From Microbacterium flavescens (GTDB taxonomy: Bacteria > Actinomycetota > Actinomycetes > Actinomycetales > Microbacteriaceae), in assembly GCF_018588945.1 (NCBI RefSeq), contig NZ_JAFIWA010000002.1, positions 62,001 to 126,000 of the forward strand: a stretch of DNA of 64,000 nucleotides, in the 5' to 3' direction. Positions 1 to 10,990 of the stretch are shown here, piece after piece; the stretch's first letter is position 1; each line of letters begins with the position of its first letter. The translations under genes and the position numbers were made by a program. Below the pieces are notes generated by a model. That model saw only the letters and a program-made list of their open reading frames with translations, ran no database searches and was not told the origin of the DNA.

Positions 1-1831
1 GGTTCGGCAGGGCGGCCTTGAGCTCGTCGTCGCTCATCGCCTGGATCTCGGCGCCGCTCGCGGCACCGGGTCCGAGCCCGAGCTTCGCGCCGATCGCGGC
101 GGCCGTGATGGCGTGGTCGCCCGTGATCATCCGCACCTCGATGCCGGCCTCCAGTGCAACCCGCACCGCTTCCTTCGACGAGGGTCGCAGCGGGTCGATG
201 ATGCCGACGAGCCCGACGAAGGTGAGGTCGGTGATCTCGGCCATGGGGTCTGCCGGCACCGGCGACCCGGGCGCGAAGCGACGCACCGCGAAGGCCAGCA
301 CGCGCAGCCCTTGCTCGGAGAGCTTGCGGTTCGCGTCCAGCACGGCGTCACGCTGGGCCTCGATCGGCGCGGGACCGTCGGGCGTCATGACGGTCGAGCA
401 GCGGTCGAGCACCACGTCGGGCCCTCCCTTGACGAGCGCGATGAGTCGCGTCGCACCGTCCTGCGGCACCTCGTGGAAGGTCGCCATGAACTTGTAGGCA
501 GAGTCGAACGGCACCTCGGCGGCGCGCGGGTACTGCGCCCGCGTGAGCTCGGCGTCAGCGCCCATCTTGGCGGCGAGCACGACGAGCGCAGCCTCGGTCG
601 GATCGCCGATCACCGCCCCGTCGTCCGAGACCGTGGCGTCGCTGCACAGGGTGAGCCCGAGCGCGAGGTGCGTGAAGTCGGGAACCGGCTGGCCGGCGAC
701 CTGACGGATCTCGCCGGACTTCTCATACCCGCTGCCCGCGACGGTGAACCAGTCGCCCGCGAAGTACAGCGACTCCACCGTCATCTCGTTCATCGTGAGC
801 GTGCCGGTCTTGTCGGAGTTGATCGCGCTGGTCGCGCCCAGCGTCTCCACGTCGGTGAGGTTCTTCACGACGGCCTTGTGCTCGGCGAGCTGCCGGGAGC
901 CGTACGACAGCATCGCCTGCACGAACGACGGCATGCCCGTCGGGATCGCCGAGATCGCCATTGAGATGCCGAGCAGGATGACCGAGGCGATCGGCTGGTC
1001 GCGCACCAGGCCGAAGATGACGATGACGGCGACGGCGCCCCACGCGATCCACCCCAGCACGCCCGTGAGCGCATCGAGTTCGCGCTGGAGCGGTGACTTC
1101 GCCTGCTTGACGCCGGACAGCATCGACGCGATCTGCCCCATCTGCGTCGTCATCCCGGTGTCGGTGATCACGATCGTCGCAGTGCCCCGGGTCACCTGCG
1201 TGTTCTGGAACGCCATGTTCGCGCGGTCACCCAGCGTGGTCTCGGGATCGGCGATGGTCGCGGCATCCTTCGCGATCGGAGCGCTCTCGCCGGTGAGGGC
1301 CGCCTCCTGGGTCTCGAGGGTCGCCGAACGCAGGATGCGGCCGTCGGCGGGCACGATGTCGCCCGCTTCCAGGGCGACGATGTCGCCCGGCACGATGTCG
1401 GTCGCCGCGACCTGAAGGAGGCTCCCGTCGCGGATCACGCGGGCCTGCGGGATCTGCATCTTCGACAGCGCATCGACAGAGGCCTTGGCCTTCATCTCCT
1501 GGCTCGCGCCGAGGAACACGTTCAAGACCACGAGCGCGCCGACCACGATGCCGACGCTGACCTGCCCGATGAGGAGGCTGATCACCGCGACGATGACGAG
1601 CATGATGTTCATCGGGTCGGCGAGCTGGCCGAGCGACACCTGCCACAGCGAGGGCGCCTTCTCGGCCGCGATCGCGTTGGGCCCGTGCTCGGCGAGTCGC
1701 CGTGCGGCCTCGGCCTGGGTGAGACCCCGCTCGCGGTCGGATCCGAGTGCGGCCACCACCGCATCCGGCTCCTGCGTGTACCAGGGTGTCGCTCCGGTGG
1801 CGGCGGTCGGCGACGATTCCACGGTGCTCAT
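1..1831 (-). CDS. Cation-translocating P-type ATPase (P2-like), C-terminus cut off
   Basis: An integral-membrane, ATP-driven cation pump. About 610 residues are visible; the C-terminal part lies outside the window. In order I see an N-terminal cation-ATPase domain, a TM pair, the actuator motif ALTGES, a TM pair, the phosphorylation motif INSDKTGTLT (coded near 805-835), and part of the nucleotide/P domain with MITGDH. The ATG start at 1831 gives a normal family N-terminus. In the fourth TM segment the usual calcium-pump PEGLP is replaced by IPTGMP, so the acidic ion ligand is missing and calcium specificity should not be assumed. It stands alone, with a convergence-free 84-bp gap to the TetR gene. 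The transported ion is unknown. Confidence 0.9.
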   Translation of the reverse strand, partial: MSTVESSPTAATGATPWYTQEPDAVVAALGSDRERGLTQAEAARRLAEHGPNAIAAEKAPSLWQVSLGQLADPMNIMLVIVAVISLLIGQVSVGIVVGALVVLNVFLGASQEMKAKASVDALSKMQIPQARVIRDGSLLQVAATDIVPGDIVALEAGDIVPADGRILRSATLETQEAALTGESAPIAKDAATIADPETTLGDRANMAFQNTQVTRGTATIVITDTGMTTQMGQIASMLSGVKQAKSPLQRELDALTGVLGWIAWGAVAVIVIFGLVRDQPIASVILLGISMAISAIPTGMPSFVQAMLSYGSRQLAEHKAVVKNLTDVETLGATSAINSDKTGTLTMNEMTVESLYFAGDWFTVAGSGYEKSGEIRQVAGQPVPDFTHLALGLTLCSDATVSDDGAVIGDPTEAALVVLAAKMGADAELTRAQYPRAAEVPFDSAYKFMATFHEVPQDGATRLIALVKGGPDVVLDRCSTVMTPDGPAPIEAQRDAVLDANRKLSEQGLRVLAFAVRRFAPGSPVPADPMAEITDLTFVGLVGIIDPLRPSSKEAVRVALEAGIEVRMITGDHAITAAAIGAKLGLGPGAASGAEIQAMSDDELKAALPN

Positions 1832-1915
1832 GGGCAGACCATACCGCCGCTCATCGGGCGCGGCGAGGGTGAAATCCGCGCTGCGAGGGTGATTTCGAAG
1901 AGCGGATGCCGCGGC

Positions 1916-2599
1916 TCAGTCGAGCCGCTCCCGCAGGCGCCGCGCCACCTCGGCGGTGGGCATCGAGCGGGGGAAGACCGCCACGACGACGTCGTCGGCC
2001 GCGGCATCCCGAGTCTCATCGTCGGGCTGCACGCCGAAGCGGCGCAGCGCGTCGTCGAGCGCGCGGCGCAGGACCGAGACCGGGACGCGCTTCGGCCCCC
2101 GCAGCAGCTGGCGCAGCACGTGGTTGTGGATCGCCGTGACGAGGGCGGCGAACCCGACGGCGTCGATGGGGTCGAGACCGGGCAGCGCGCCGCGCAGGTA
2201 CTCGTCGAAGAGGCGCTCGTAGCGGAAGACCGTGACGATCTCGCGCTCGCGGAGGGCCGGCACCTGGCGCACCACGGTGTAGCGCCGGCGCGCGAGCTCG
2301 GGGTCGGCGGCGAAGTGGGCGTAGACGAGGACGGATGCCTCGCACACCGCCTTCCACGGGTCGGGATGCGAACCCGCCAGGAAGTCGCGCAGGCGCTCGA
2401 GCAGCAGCTCGTGATCGGCGAACACGACGTCGTCCTTGCCGCCGAACTGGCGGAAGAAGGTCGAACGCGACACTCCGGCCGCGTGCGCGATCTGCTCGAC
2501 GGACGTCTGATCGAAGCCCTGCTCGGCGAAGAGCTCGAGGGCCGCGGCGACGACCGCGGCCTGCGGCGCGGCGGACGGGATCGCGGTGGTGTCGGACAT
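1916..2599 (-). CDS. TetR/AcrR family transcriptional regulator
   Basis: A 227-residue DNA-binding repressor-type protein. The N-terminal helix-turn-helix (about residues 10-60) contains the typical segments SVEQIAHAAGVSRSTFF and GGKDDVVFAD; the C-terminal ligand domain is not assignable. The ATG at 2599 lies just before a recognisable TetR N-terminus. It is divergent from the FAD/Rieske oxidoreductase starting at 2729, with a 129-bp shared promoter region, so it probably controls itself and that gene. The inducer is unknown. Confidence 0.88.
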   Translation of the reverse strand: MSDTTAIPSAAPQAAVVAAALELFAEQGFDQTSVEQIAHAAGVSRSTFFRQFGGKDDVVFADHELLLERLRDFLAGSHPDPWKAVCEASVLVYAHFAADPELARRRYTVVRQVPALREREIVTVFRYERLFDEYLRGALPGLDPIDAVGFAALVTAIHNHVLRQLLRGPKRVPVSVLRRALDDALRRFGVQPDDETRDAAADDVVVAVFPRSMPTAEVARRLRERLD

Positions 2600-2728
2600 C
2601 TCGGGGGAGAGCCTAGTGAACGTGGAGGCCCGGTTGCGGCATCCGGTGTCCTTCCCGATCGATCCCACTCGCGCGGCGCCGTTGTCAACCCGCTGTCGCC
2701 GAGGCGCTCGGCGGCATTGACTGACCCC

Positions 2729-4351
2729 ATGACCGCGATCTGGAAGCTCGAAGCCGACCTCGTCGAGGGGACGCCGTTCGAGCCGGGCAGCCACCACGAC
2801 GTGATCGTCGTGGGGGCGGGCGTGACCGGGCTCTCCACCGCCCTCATGCTCGCGCGCGACGGTCATGACGTCGCCGTCCTCGACGCCGGCGAGGTGGCGA
2901 ACCTGGCGACGGGGTCGAACACGGGCAAGCTCTCGCTGCTGCAGGGCTCGACGCTCTCGACGCTCCGTCGGCACCATCCGGCGCGGCTCGTGCGGGCCTA
3001 CGCCGACGCGAACCGCGATGGAGTCGAGTGGCTGCTGGGGTTCGCCGACAGCGCGGGCGTGCCGTACTCGCACCGCACGGCCTATTCGTATGCGCAGACG
3101 CCGGACGGCGCGGAGTGCGTCGATGCGGAGTGGGATGCCGCGGCCGAGGCCGGGCTGCCGCTGCGCCGCGTCGCCGCCGACGAGCTCGACGGCAGCGTGC
3201 CGATGACGGCGGCGGTCGCGCTCGACGACCAGGTCGCCATCGATCCCCAGCGGCTCGCGGTCGCGCTCGCACGCGCGTTCCTCGCGGCGGGCGGGACGCT
3301 GCACACCGGAGCGCGGGTCACGCGCGTGCACGTGGTGCCCAAGCCGCGGGTGTGGACGCCCCAGGGCTCCGCGTCGGCAGACCGTGTCGTGCTGGCGACA
3401 GCGGCACCGATCACCGATCGAGGGCTGTACTTCGCCAAGGTGCGCGGCCTGCGGTCGTCGTGCGTCGCGTTCACCTTCGACGGGCCGGTGCCCGAGGGGC
3501 TGTATCTCTCGGTCGACGGTGCGACGAAGTCCATCCGGTCGATCACGCCCGACGACGGCCCGGCCGATATCGCGCAGCTGATCGTCGGGGGCAACGGGTT
3601 CCCGGTCGGACGCGCCGAGTCGCCGCAGGCGGCGATCGACGACCTGGTCCGCTGGACGCGCGCGCACTTCCCCGGCGCGGAGCCCGTCGCGCAGTGGTCG
3701 GCACAGGACTACCAGTCGCACGACCTCATGCCGTTCGTCGGCGCCATGCCGCGAAGTCTGGGGCGCATCCGGTTCGCCACCGGCTACGCGAAGTGGGGGC
3801 TGTCCAACGGGCCGGCCGCGGCGCTGCGGCTCACGGCCGAGATCGAGCGGGTGCCGTGGCGTGAGCGACCGGAGTGGATGCGGGTCATCGCGACGCGCGT
3901 GACCGTGCCCGCCGACCTGGCACGCGGCGGGGTCGAGAACCTCCGGATCGGGTGGGAGGCGGCGAGCGGCTGGGCCGGCGCACAGGCCGTGCCGACACCG
4001 GTGCGGCGGCCCGCGGAGGGCGAAGGGGTCGTGGCCAACCGTGGTGGCCACCCCGTCGGGATCTCGACGGTCGACGGCACGACGCGCGCGGTCAGCGCGG
4101 TGTGCACGCACCTCGGCGGCGTCCTGTCCTGGAACGACGCCGAGCGGTCGTGGGACTGCCCGCTGCACGCGTCTCGCTTCGCTCCCGACGGCACGCGCAT
4201 CGAAGGACCGGCCGTGTGCGATCTCGCCCGGCTGCCGCGCGTGCGCGGCGAGGAGCGAGAAGAGCATGACGACGAGGAGCACGCGGCTCCGGTCGGATCC
4301 GTGGAGCGGGAGGTGCACTCGAGCCCCATCGCGGCCTCGTCCGCCGGCTGA
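2729..4351 (+). CDS. FAD-dependent oxidoreductase with C-terminal Rieske [2Fe-2S] domain
   Basis: A 540-residue two-domain redox protein. Residues about 24-390 form a D-amino-acid-oxidase-like flavoprotein, with the dinucleotide-binding motif [10 protein letters not shown] at about 27-36. Residues about 425-510 form a Rieske domain with CTHLGG and CPLHASRF, which supply the two Cys-His pairs. The protein ends in a charged tail of about 40 residues rich in Glu and Asp, longer than I expect for this family. The ATG at 2729 is chosen because it gives the normal FAD-domain N-terminus. Family members are annotated as Rieske/DAO oxidoreductases of unknown substrate. The divergent TetR gene is its likely regulator. 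Confidence 0.88.
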   Translation: MTAIWKLEADLVEGTPFEPGSHHDVIVVGAGVTGLSTALMLARDGHDVAVLDAGEVANLATGSNTGKLSLLQGSTLSTLRRHHPARLVRAYADANRDGVEWLLGFADSAGVPYSHRTAYSYAQTPDGAECVDAEWDAAAEAGLPLRRVAADELDGSVPMTAAVALDDQVAIDPQRLAVALARAFLAAGGTLHTGARVTRVHVVPKPRVWTPQGSASADRVVLATAAPITDRGLYFAKVRGLRSSCVAFTFDGPVPEGLYLSVDGATKSIRSITPDDGPADIAQLIVGGNGFPVGRAESPQAAIDDLVRWTRAHFPGAEPVAQWSAQDYQSHDLMPFVGAMPRSLGRIRFATGYAKWGLSNGPAAALRLTAEIERVPWRERPEWMRVIATRVTVPADLARGGVENLRIGWEAASGWAGAQAVPTPVRRPAEGEGVVANRGGHPVGISTVDGTTRAVSAVCTHLGGVLSWNDAERSWDCPLHASRFAPDGTRIEGPAVCDLARLPRVRGEEREEHDDEEHAAPVGSVEREVHSSPIAASSAG

Positions 4352-4423
4352 GGACAACCGTCCGCGCGTCGCTGCGGTCAGGAGCGCCCGGCAGGCGGTA
4401 GTAGGCTGGGGCACTGGTCGATA

Positions 4424-4437
4424 TCTCGACGTCGAGA
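4424..4437. promoter_or_regulatory. Perfect 14-bp palindrome upstream of sucC
   Basis: TCTCGACGTCGAGA is a perfect inverted repeat 50 bp before the sucC start codon. The surrounding stretch from 4421 (ATATCTCGACGTCGAGA) closely matches one upstream of icd at 20541. A possible -10 box, TAGGCT, lies just upstream at about 4402-4407, which would place the palindrome around the transcription start, as for a repressor site. The binding protein is unknown. Confidence 0.5.
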
Positions 4438-4487
4438 CGCTTTTCGCGTCATCCCACCCCCATTCGCCACCTGCGAAGGAATGCACT

Positions 4488-5651
4488 GTGGATCTGTACG
4501 AGTACCAGGCACGTGACCTTTTCGAGAAGTACGAGGTGCCGGTTCTCGCCGGCATCATCGCGGACACGCCGGAGGAGGTGCGGGCCGCAGCCGAGAAGAT
4601 CGGCGGAGTCGTCGTCGTCAAGGCGCAGGTCAAGACCGGAGGCCGCGGCAAGGCCGGTGGCGTGAAGGTCGCCAAGACCCCCGACGAGGCCTATGAGGCC
4701 GCGAAGGCCATTCTCGGCCTCGACATCAAGGGCCACGTCGTCAAGCGCGTCATGGTCGCGCAGGGCGCGCGCATCGACAAGGAGTACTACTTCTCGGTGC
4801 TGCTCGACCGCGCGAACCGCTCCTACCTCTCGCTCGCGAGCGTCGAGGGCGGCATGGAGATCGAAGAGCTCGCCGTCGAGCGCCCCGAGGCCCTCGCCCG
4901 CGTGAGCGTCGACCCGCTGCAGGGCATCGACAAGCAGAAGGCCGTCGAGATCGCCGAGGCCGCCGGCTTCGCGCCCGAGCTCGTCGACAAGGTGAGCGAC
5001 GTCTTCGTCAAGCTCTACGCCGTCTACAAGGGCGAGGACGCCACGCTCGTCGAGGTGAACCCGCTCATCCTGTCGGAGGAGGGCGAGGTCATCGCCCTCG
5101 ACGGCAAGGTCTCGCTCGACGAGAACGCCGACTTCCGCCACGCGGGTCACTCGCTGCTCGAGGACAAGGCCGCGGCCGACCCGCTCGAGGCGAAGGCCAA
5201 GGAGAACGACCTCAACTACGTCAAGCTCGACGGTCAGGTGGGCGTGATCGGCAACGGCGCGGGCCTCGTCATGTCGACGCTCGACGTCGTCGCCTACGCC
5301 GGTGAGAACCACGGCGGCGTGAAGCCCGCCAACTTCCTCGACATCGGCGGCGGCGCCTCGGCCGAGGTCATGGCCGCAGGCCTCGACGTCATCCTGGGCG
5401 ACCCGCAGGTCAAGAGCGTCTTCGTCAACGTGTTCGGCGGCATCACGGCGTGCGACGCCGTGGCCAAGGGCATCGTCGGCGCGCTGGCAGAGCTGGGCTC
5501 GAGCGCCTCGAAGCCGCTCGTGGTGCGCCTCGACGGCAACAAGGTCGAGGAGGGCCGCGCGATCCTCCGCGACGCGAACCACCCGCTCGTGACCCTGGCC
5601 GAGACCATGGACGAGGGCGCCGACAAGGCCGCCGAACTCGCCAACGCCTGA
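4488..5651 (+). CDS. sucC: Succinyl-CoA synthetase, beta (ADP-forming) subunit
   Basis: TCA-cycle enzyme subunit: with SucD it interconverts succinyl-CoA plus NDP/Pi and succinate plus NTP. 387 residues, essentially the length of the family. An ATP-grasp domain starts directly at [19 protein letters not shown], and the C-terminal ligase-CoA domain includes [13 protein letters not shown] and VFGGITACD. The GTG at 4488 is chosen because GAAGGA lies 7 nt upstream and the N-terminus is canonical. It is co-transcribed with sucD 33 nt downstream. The palindrome at 4424 suggests regulation together with icd. Confidence 0.97.
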   Translation: MDLYEYQARDLFEKYEVPVLAGIIADTPEEVRAAAEKIGGVVVVKAQVKTGGRGKAGGVKVAKTPDEAYEAAKAILGLDIKGHVVKRVMVAQGARIDKEYYFSVLLDRANRSYLSLASVEGGMEIEELAVERPEALARVSVDPLQGIDKQKAVEIAEAAGFAPELVDKVSDVFVKLYAVYKGEDATLVEVNPLILSEEGEVIALDGKVSLDENADFRHAGHSLLEDKAAADPLEAKAKENDLNYVKLDGQVGVIGNGAGLVMSTLDVVAYAGENHGGVKPANFLDIGGGASAEVMAAGLDVILGDPQVKSVFVNVFGGITACDAVAKGIVGALAELGSSASKPLVVRLDGNKVEEGRAILRDANHPLVTLAETMDEGADKAAELANA

Positions 5652-6587
<936 letters not shown>

Positions 6588-6600
6588 ACACGCGTTTTTC

Positions 6601-6643
6601 GAAGGGGCGGATGCCGCGGCCAGGGCCGCGCGTCCGCCCCTTC
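6601..6643 (+). terminator. Hairpin after sucD
   Basis: GAAGGGGCGGA (6601-6611) pairs with TCCGCCCCTTC (6633-6643), an 11-bp perfect stem with a GC-rich loop that can pair further. It lies 13 nt after the sucD stop. There is no strong U-tract, so termination efficiency is uncertain. The stem contains GGATGCC, a word repeated in other terminal hairpins here. Confidence 0.6.
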
Positions 6644-6666
6644 GTCGTGCGGGTTAGGGTGAGGGA

Positions 6667-7107
6667 ATGCCGCTGACCGGAGAGTACAAGCCGTCCACAT
6701 CCGACTGGGCCCGCAAGCAGGCCGAGGCGTACGAGGCCTCGAACGGGCAGAAGGCCAACACCCTGCGCGGTGTGCCGATCATCGTGCTGACGTCAGTCGG
6801 CGCCAAGAGCGGCGGACTCCGCAAGACGGCGCTCATGCGCGTCGAGCACGACGGCCGATACCTCGCCGTCGCCTCCAAGGGCGGCCACCCCGAGCCGCCG
6901 CAGTGGTACTGGAACATCGTCAAGAACCCGCACGTCGAGCTGCAGGACGGCGCCGTCAAGCGCGACTACCTGGCGCGGGAGCTGTCGGGCGAGGAGCGCA
7001 CCGAGTGGTGGGCCCGCGCGGTCGAGGTGTGGCCCGACTACGACCAGTACCAGACCAAGACCGACCGCCAGATCGCGATCTTCCTGCTGGAGCCGGTCGA
7101 GGCCTGA
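6667..7107 (+). CDS. Nitroreductase/deazaflavin (F420)-dependent oxidoreductase family protein (Ddn-like)
   Basis: 146 residues of the DUF385/Ddn split beta-barrel family. Recognised from [21 protein letters not shown], which resembles the family core TTxGRKSGxxRxxPL, followed by [16 protein letters not shown] and NPHVELQ. Members use F420H2 to reduce quinones, nitro compounds or fatty acids; the substrate here cannot be inferred. The ATG at 6667 is 23 nt after the sucD hairpin. It ends before a bidirectional terminator. Confidence 0.85.
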   Translation: MPLTGEYKPSTSDWARKQAEAYEASNGQKANTLRGVPIIVLTSVGAKSGGLRKTALMRVEHDGRYLAVASKGGHPEPPQWYWNIVKNPHVELQDGAVKRDYLARELSGEERTEWWARAVEVWPDYDQYQTKTDRQIAIFLLEPVEA

Positions 7108-7161
7108 CCCTCCCGGGGTCCGGCGTCGGCGCCGGGGCGCCGGGTCGGCCGGGCGCAGAAT

Positions 7162-7226
7162 CGGAGATCAACGGCGAAACGCCGGGACGAGGCATCCCCG
7201 TCCCGGCGTTTCTCGCACGATCTCCG
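7162..7226. terminator. Bidirectional two-tier hairpin between convergent genes
   Basis: Outer arms CGGAGATC (7162-7169) and GATCTCCG (7219-7226), and inner arms AACGCCGGGACG (7178-7189) and CGTCCCGGCGTT (7199-7210), all perfect. It sits between the convergent Ddn-like gene (+) and purine permease gene (-) and probably terminates both. Confidence 0.75.
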
Positions 7227-7237
7227 AGTTGCGGCGG

Positions 7238-8710
7238 TCAGCCGGCGAGGAGCAGCTCCAGCGGGCCGCGGGCGAAGTAGAGCACGAACCCGGCGGCGAC
7301 GATCCACAGCAGCGGGCTGATCTCCTTCGCCTTGCCCGACAGCGACCGCACGATCACCCACGAGATGAAGCCCGCGCCGATGCCGTTCGCGATCGAGTAG
7401 GTGAGCGGCATGACGGTGACCGCGAGGAACACCGGCAGCAGCACCGAGAAGTCCGAGAAGTCGATGAAGCGGATCTGCGCCATCATGAGCGCACCGACGA
7501 TGACCAGAGCGGATGCCGCGACCTCGGTGGGCACGATCGACACGAGCGGGGTGAAGAACATCGCGACGAGGAACAGCACGCCGGTGACCACGTTCGCAAG
7601 ACCGGTCCGCGCGCCCTCGCCGATGCCGGCGCCGGACTCGATGAACACGGTGTTCGACGAGGCGGACGCGTAGCCGCCCGCGACGGCGCCGACGCCCTCG
7701 ACGATCAGCGCCGACTTGATGCGCGGGAAGTCGCCCTTCGCATCGGCGAGGCCCGCCTCCTTCGAGAGGCCGGTCATGGTGCCCATGGCGTCGAAGAAGT
7801 TCGTGAAGACGAGCGTGAAGACGAGCATGAGCGCGGCGAGCCAGCCGATGCGCTCGAACGAGCCCAGCGACACCTGGCCGATGAGCGACAGGTCGGGGAT
7901 GCTGACGAGCGACGCCGGAAGCTCGGGCACCGAGAGCCCCCAGCCGCCCGGGTTGACCTCGTCGCCGGCGAACTTGGGGCCGATGTCCCAGATCGCCTCG
8001 ACGACCACGGCGAGAACCGTGCCGCTGACGAGGCCGATGAGGATGCCGCCCTTGACCTTGCGCGCGACGAGGATGCCGGTCAGCAGGAGGGTGAACACGA
8101 AGATGAGGGCGGGCACGGTTGCGACCGATCCGTCGACGCCCAGGCCGACCGGGGGAGAGGATGCACCGGTCGTCGTGACGAAGCCGGCGTCGACGAAGCC
8201 GATGAAGGCGATGAACAGGCCGATGCCGACCGTGATCGCGAGCTTGAGCTGCACGGGCACCGCGTCGAAGATCATGCGGCGCAGGCCGGTCGCCGCGAGC
8301 AGCACGATGATGAGGCCGTTGATGACCACGAGGCCCATCGCCTCTGCCCACGTGACCTGACCGACGACGGACACGGCCAGGAACGAGTTGATCCCGAGGC
8401 CGGCGGCGAAGGCGAACGGCAGGCGGGTCACGAGGCCGAACAGCACCGTCATGACGCCCGCGGTCAGCGCCGTGACGGCGGCGACCTGCGTGAACCCGAG
8501 GGAGTTGCCGTCGACGTCCACGCCGCCCGACAGGATGATCGGGTTCAGGATCACGATGTACGCCATCGTCACGAAGGTCACCACGCCACCGCGGACCTCG
8601 GCGCCGACGGTCGAGCCGCGGCGCGTGATCTCGAAGAAGCGGTCCACCCTGCTGCGCGGTTCGGGGGACTCTGCGGTGGTGTCGACGACGGGCGACGGGG
8701 CTGTGCTCAT
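7238..8710 (-). CDS. NCS2-family purine permease (AzgA/GhxP-like adenine/guanine/hypoxanthine permease)
   Basis: A 490-residue polytopic membrane protein, a proton-coupled nucleobase importer of the AzgA-like branch. Recognised from FFEITRRGSTVGAEVRGGVV near residue 25, FVTMAYIVILNP, LPFAFAAGLGINSFLA, FFDAMGTMTGLSKEAGL and SSNTVFIESGAGIGEGARTG. The ATG at 8710 is chosen because GGAGG lies 6 nt upstream; an alternative start at 8728 lacks this. The purine synthesis genes downstream on the other strand fit a purine-salvage role. The exact base is uncertain. Confidence 0.92.
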   Translation of the reverse strand: MSTAPSPVVDTTAESPEPRSRVDRFFEITRRGSTVGAEVRGGVVTFVTMAYIVILNPIILSGGVDVDGNSLGFTQVAAVTALTAGVMTVLFGLVTRLPFAFAAGLGINSFLAVSVVGQVTWAEAMGLVVINGLIIVLLAATGLRRMIFDAVPVQLKLAITVGIGLFIAFIGFVDAGFVTTTGASSPPVGLGVDGSVATVPALIFVFTLLLTGILVARKVKGGILIGLVSGTVLAVVVEAIWDIGPKFAGDEVNPGGWGLSVPELPASLVSIPDLSLIGQVSLGSFERIGWLAALMLVFTLVFTNFFDAMGTMTGLSKEAGLADAKGDFPRIKSALIVEGVGAVAGGYASASSNTVFIESGAGIGEGARTGLANVVTGVLFLVAMFFTPLVSIVPTEVAASALVIVGALMMAQIRFIDFSDFSVLLPVFLAVTVMPLTYSIANGIGAGFISWVIVRSLSGKAKEISPLLWIVAAGFVLYFARGPLELLLAG

Positions 8711-8830
8711 GAAAACCTCCGCGCTCAACGTTAGCGCTCACCGACTGGTGGGAACGACCAGGCCGGATGCTGCGACCGGCCGCTCCGCCGTCCGGGACCC
8801 GGCCCGGGCGCTGGGTAGGGTCGATGGCGC

Positions 8831-10315
8831 ATGCATCGCCTCACCGTCGCCCTCCTCTCCGCCGTCGACGCCGCCATCGCGGTGGCCGTCGGCATCGCGG
8901 CGACCCTCGCCCCGCTGACGCTGCTCTTCGTCTTCACCTTCGGCGCGGGCGCCGACTGGTCGGCGCTCTGGCCGGCGGGGGTCACGGCGTGGCAGTTCGG
9001 CAACCTGGTGCCGCTGCTCGTGACGCTCCCGGCGGAGTACGTCGCCGCCACGGGGATCGACCCGGCCGCGGCATCCTTCACTCTCTCCCTCGCTCCGCTC
9101 GCGTTCGCCGGGTTCACGATGATCTTCGCGGCGCGCTCGGGTGTGAGGGCGTCGCGTGCGGATGCCTGGGCCACGGGTGTCGTGTCGGGCACGGCGGCGT
9201 TCGGCCTGCTGGCGACGATCGCGGGCTTCACGTCGCAGAACCTCGTGGCCGACGCCGAGCTGTGGCAGGCGATCCTGGTGCCGACGCTCGTGTTCGGTCT
9301 GCTCTCGCTCGCCGGCGCCGTCGTCACGGAGTGGCGCGAGGCCGGAGCCGGCCCGGTGGCGCAGTTCCGGGATCGCATCGAGGCCGTGCCGCACGGCTGG
9401 GGAGAGGTGCCTGCGCTCATCGCCCGCGGGTCGGCGGTCGTCGTCGTCGGCCTGATCGGCCTGGGCGCGGTGGTCACGGCGGTCGCCGTGCTGCTGCGCG
9501 GCGGCGAGGTCGTCGCTCTCTTCCAGGCGGGCAACGTGGACGCGCTCGGCGCGGTCGTCGTGACCCTCGCGCAGCTGGCCTACCTGCCGACCCTCGTGAT
9601 CTGGGGCATGACGTTCGCCGCCGGCCCCGGCTTCGCCGTCGGCGAGGGGACGGCGGTGTCGCCGTCGGGTACGCAGACGGGCGTCGTGCCCGGCATCCCG
9701 ATCCTCGGCGCCGTTCCCGACTCGACGACGCCCTGGCTGCTGCTGCTCGCCCTCGTGCCCGTCGCGCTCGGCGCCCTCGCGGGATGGATCGCGCGTTCGC
9801 GCCTCGTCGCGCCCGGGACGGCGCTCCGCGACGGTGCCGTCGCCGCGGATGCGGCAGCCGATGACGAAGGTCCGGTCGTCTTGACCGGGCTGCTCGCCTC
9901 GGCGCCCGTGATCGAGCCCGAGGCCGCGCCGTCTCCCGCGGGGAACGACGATCCGATGACCGCGCGCCTCGCCATCGTCGCGGGCATCGCGGTGGTGTCC
10001 GCCGCCGGTGCGGCTCTGCTTGCGGCCATCGCCTCGGGCTCCCTCGGGCCGGGTCGCCTCGCCCACGTCGGCCCCGAGCCGGGCCCCGTCGCCCTCGCGG
10101 TCGGGCTCGAAGTGCTCGTCGGGGCGTCGATCCTCCTGCTGTCGCCTCGCGGGCGGTCCCGCGCCGGCGAGTCCCGGTGGACGGTCGTGGAGCCGGAGAC
10201 GCCCGTCGATCCTCCCGAGACGGATCGGGATGCCTCGCCCGCCCCTCTCGCGGACGAGCAGTCGACCCTCGACCTGGGCCCCCGACGGCCCGGCGCGAGC
10301 GCGCCGGTAGACTAG
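8831..10315 (+). CDS. DUF6350 family membrane protein
   Basis: 494 residues with about nine or ten hydrophobic segments and a low-complexity acidic C-terminal tail. The position directly before purN and the pattern of Ala/Val/Leu-rich helices with the conserved-looking segment [20 protein letters not shown] match the DUF6350 family, found beside purN/purH in many actinobacteria. Function unknown; some members are annotated as cell-division membrane proteins, which I cannot confirm. The purN start lies 4 nt after its stop, so they form one operon. Confidence 0.82.
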   Translation: MHRLTVALLSAVDAAIAVAVGIAATLAPLTLLFVFTFGAGADWSALWPAGVTAWQFGNLVPLLVTLPAEYVAATGIDPAAASFTLSLAPLAFAGFTMIFAARSGVRASRADAWATGVVSGTAAFGLLATIAGFTSQNLVADAELWQAILVPTLVFGLLSLAGAVVTEWREAGAGPVAQFRDRIEAVPHGWGEVPALIARGSAVVVVGLIGLGAVVTAVAVLLRGGEVVALFQAGNVDALGAVVVTLAQLAYLPTLVIWGMTFAAGPGFAVGEGTAVSPSGTQTGVVPGIPILGAVPDSTTPWLLLLALVPVALGALAGWIARSRLVAPGTALRDGAVAADAAADDEGPVVLTGLLASAPVIEPEAAPSPAGNDDPMTARLAIVAGIAVVSAAGAALLAAIASGSLGPGRLAHVGPEPGPVALAVGLEVLVGASILLLSPRGRSRAGESRWTVVEPETPVDPPETDRDASPAPLADEQSTLDLGPRRPGASAPVD

Positions 10316-10319
10316 CCGG

Positions 10320-10967
10320 GTGCTCACGGTCGCGGTCCTCATCTCGGGCACAGGGTCGAATCTGCGCGCTCTGCTCGATGCGGCCGCCGACCCCGATTAC
10401 CGCGCCGAGGTCGTCGTCGTCGGCGCCGACCGCGAGGCCGACGGCTTCGCCCACGCCGAGGAGTACGGCATCCCCTCGTTCATGGTGCCGTGGGCGCAGT
10501 TCGCGTCCCGTGAGGAGTGGGGCGCCGAGCTCAGCGCGCAGCTCGCCGTGTGGCGACCCGACCTCGTCGTGCTGAGCGGTCTCATGCGGCTTCTGCCGGC
10601 GTCCCTCGTCGACGAATGGTCGCCCCGCATCATCAACACCCATCCGGCCTACCTGCCCGAGTTCCCCGGCGCCCACGGCGTGCGCGACGCGCTCGCGGCC
10701 GGTGTGCGGCAGTCCGGCGCCAGCGTCATCATCGTCGACAACGGGGTCGACTCAGGCCCGATCCTCGCCCAGGAGCGCGTGCCCGTGCTCCCCGGCGACG
10801 ACCAGCACACCCTTCACGACCGCATCAAGCCCGTCGAACGCCGGCTGCTGATCGACGTCGTCCGGCGCATCGCGTCCGGCGAGCTGGATCTGCAGGCCGC
10901 CTCGGCGAGCGCGGTCGCCCCGTCGACGGTCGCCGAGGGCGACGTGTCGGCATCGCCCGCTTCCTGA
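10320..10967 (+). CDS. purN: Phosphoribosylglycinamide formyltransferase (GART)
   Basis: 215 residues. Transfers the formyl group of 10-formyl-THF to GAR in purine synthesis, in the cytoplasm. Motifs: [13 protein letters not shown] at the N-terminus (phosphate binding), [20 protein letters not shown] with the catalytic Asn and His, and VDSGPIL with the catalytic Asp. A short Ala/Ser-rich tail follows the catalytic domain. Start is GTG at 10320, 4 nt after the DUF6350 gene. It is followed by purH 23 nt downstream. Confidence 0.96.
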   Translation: MLTVAVLISGTGSNLRALLDAAADPDYRAEVVVVGADREADGFAHAEEYGIPSFMVPWAQFASREEWGAELSAQLAVWRPDLVVLSGLMRLLPASLVDEWSPRIINTHPAYLPEFPGAHGVRDALAAGVRQSGASVIIVDNGVDSGPILAQERVPVLPGDDQHTLHDRIKPVERRLLIDVVRRIASGELDLQAASASAVAPSTVAEGDVSASPAS

Positions 10968-10990
10968 CCCCATCGACGAGGAGATCCTCC

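Noticed and set aside
1916-4675. Very long minus-strand frame opposite the FAD/Rieske gene
   Set aside because: Only its first part (1916-2599) encodes the TetR protein; the rest is a GC-driven antisense frame full of Arg/Ala/Pro without any domain.
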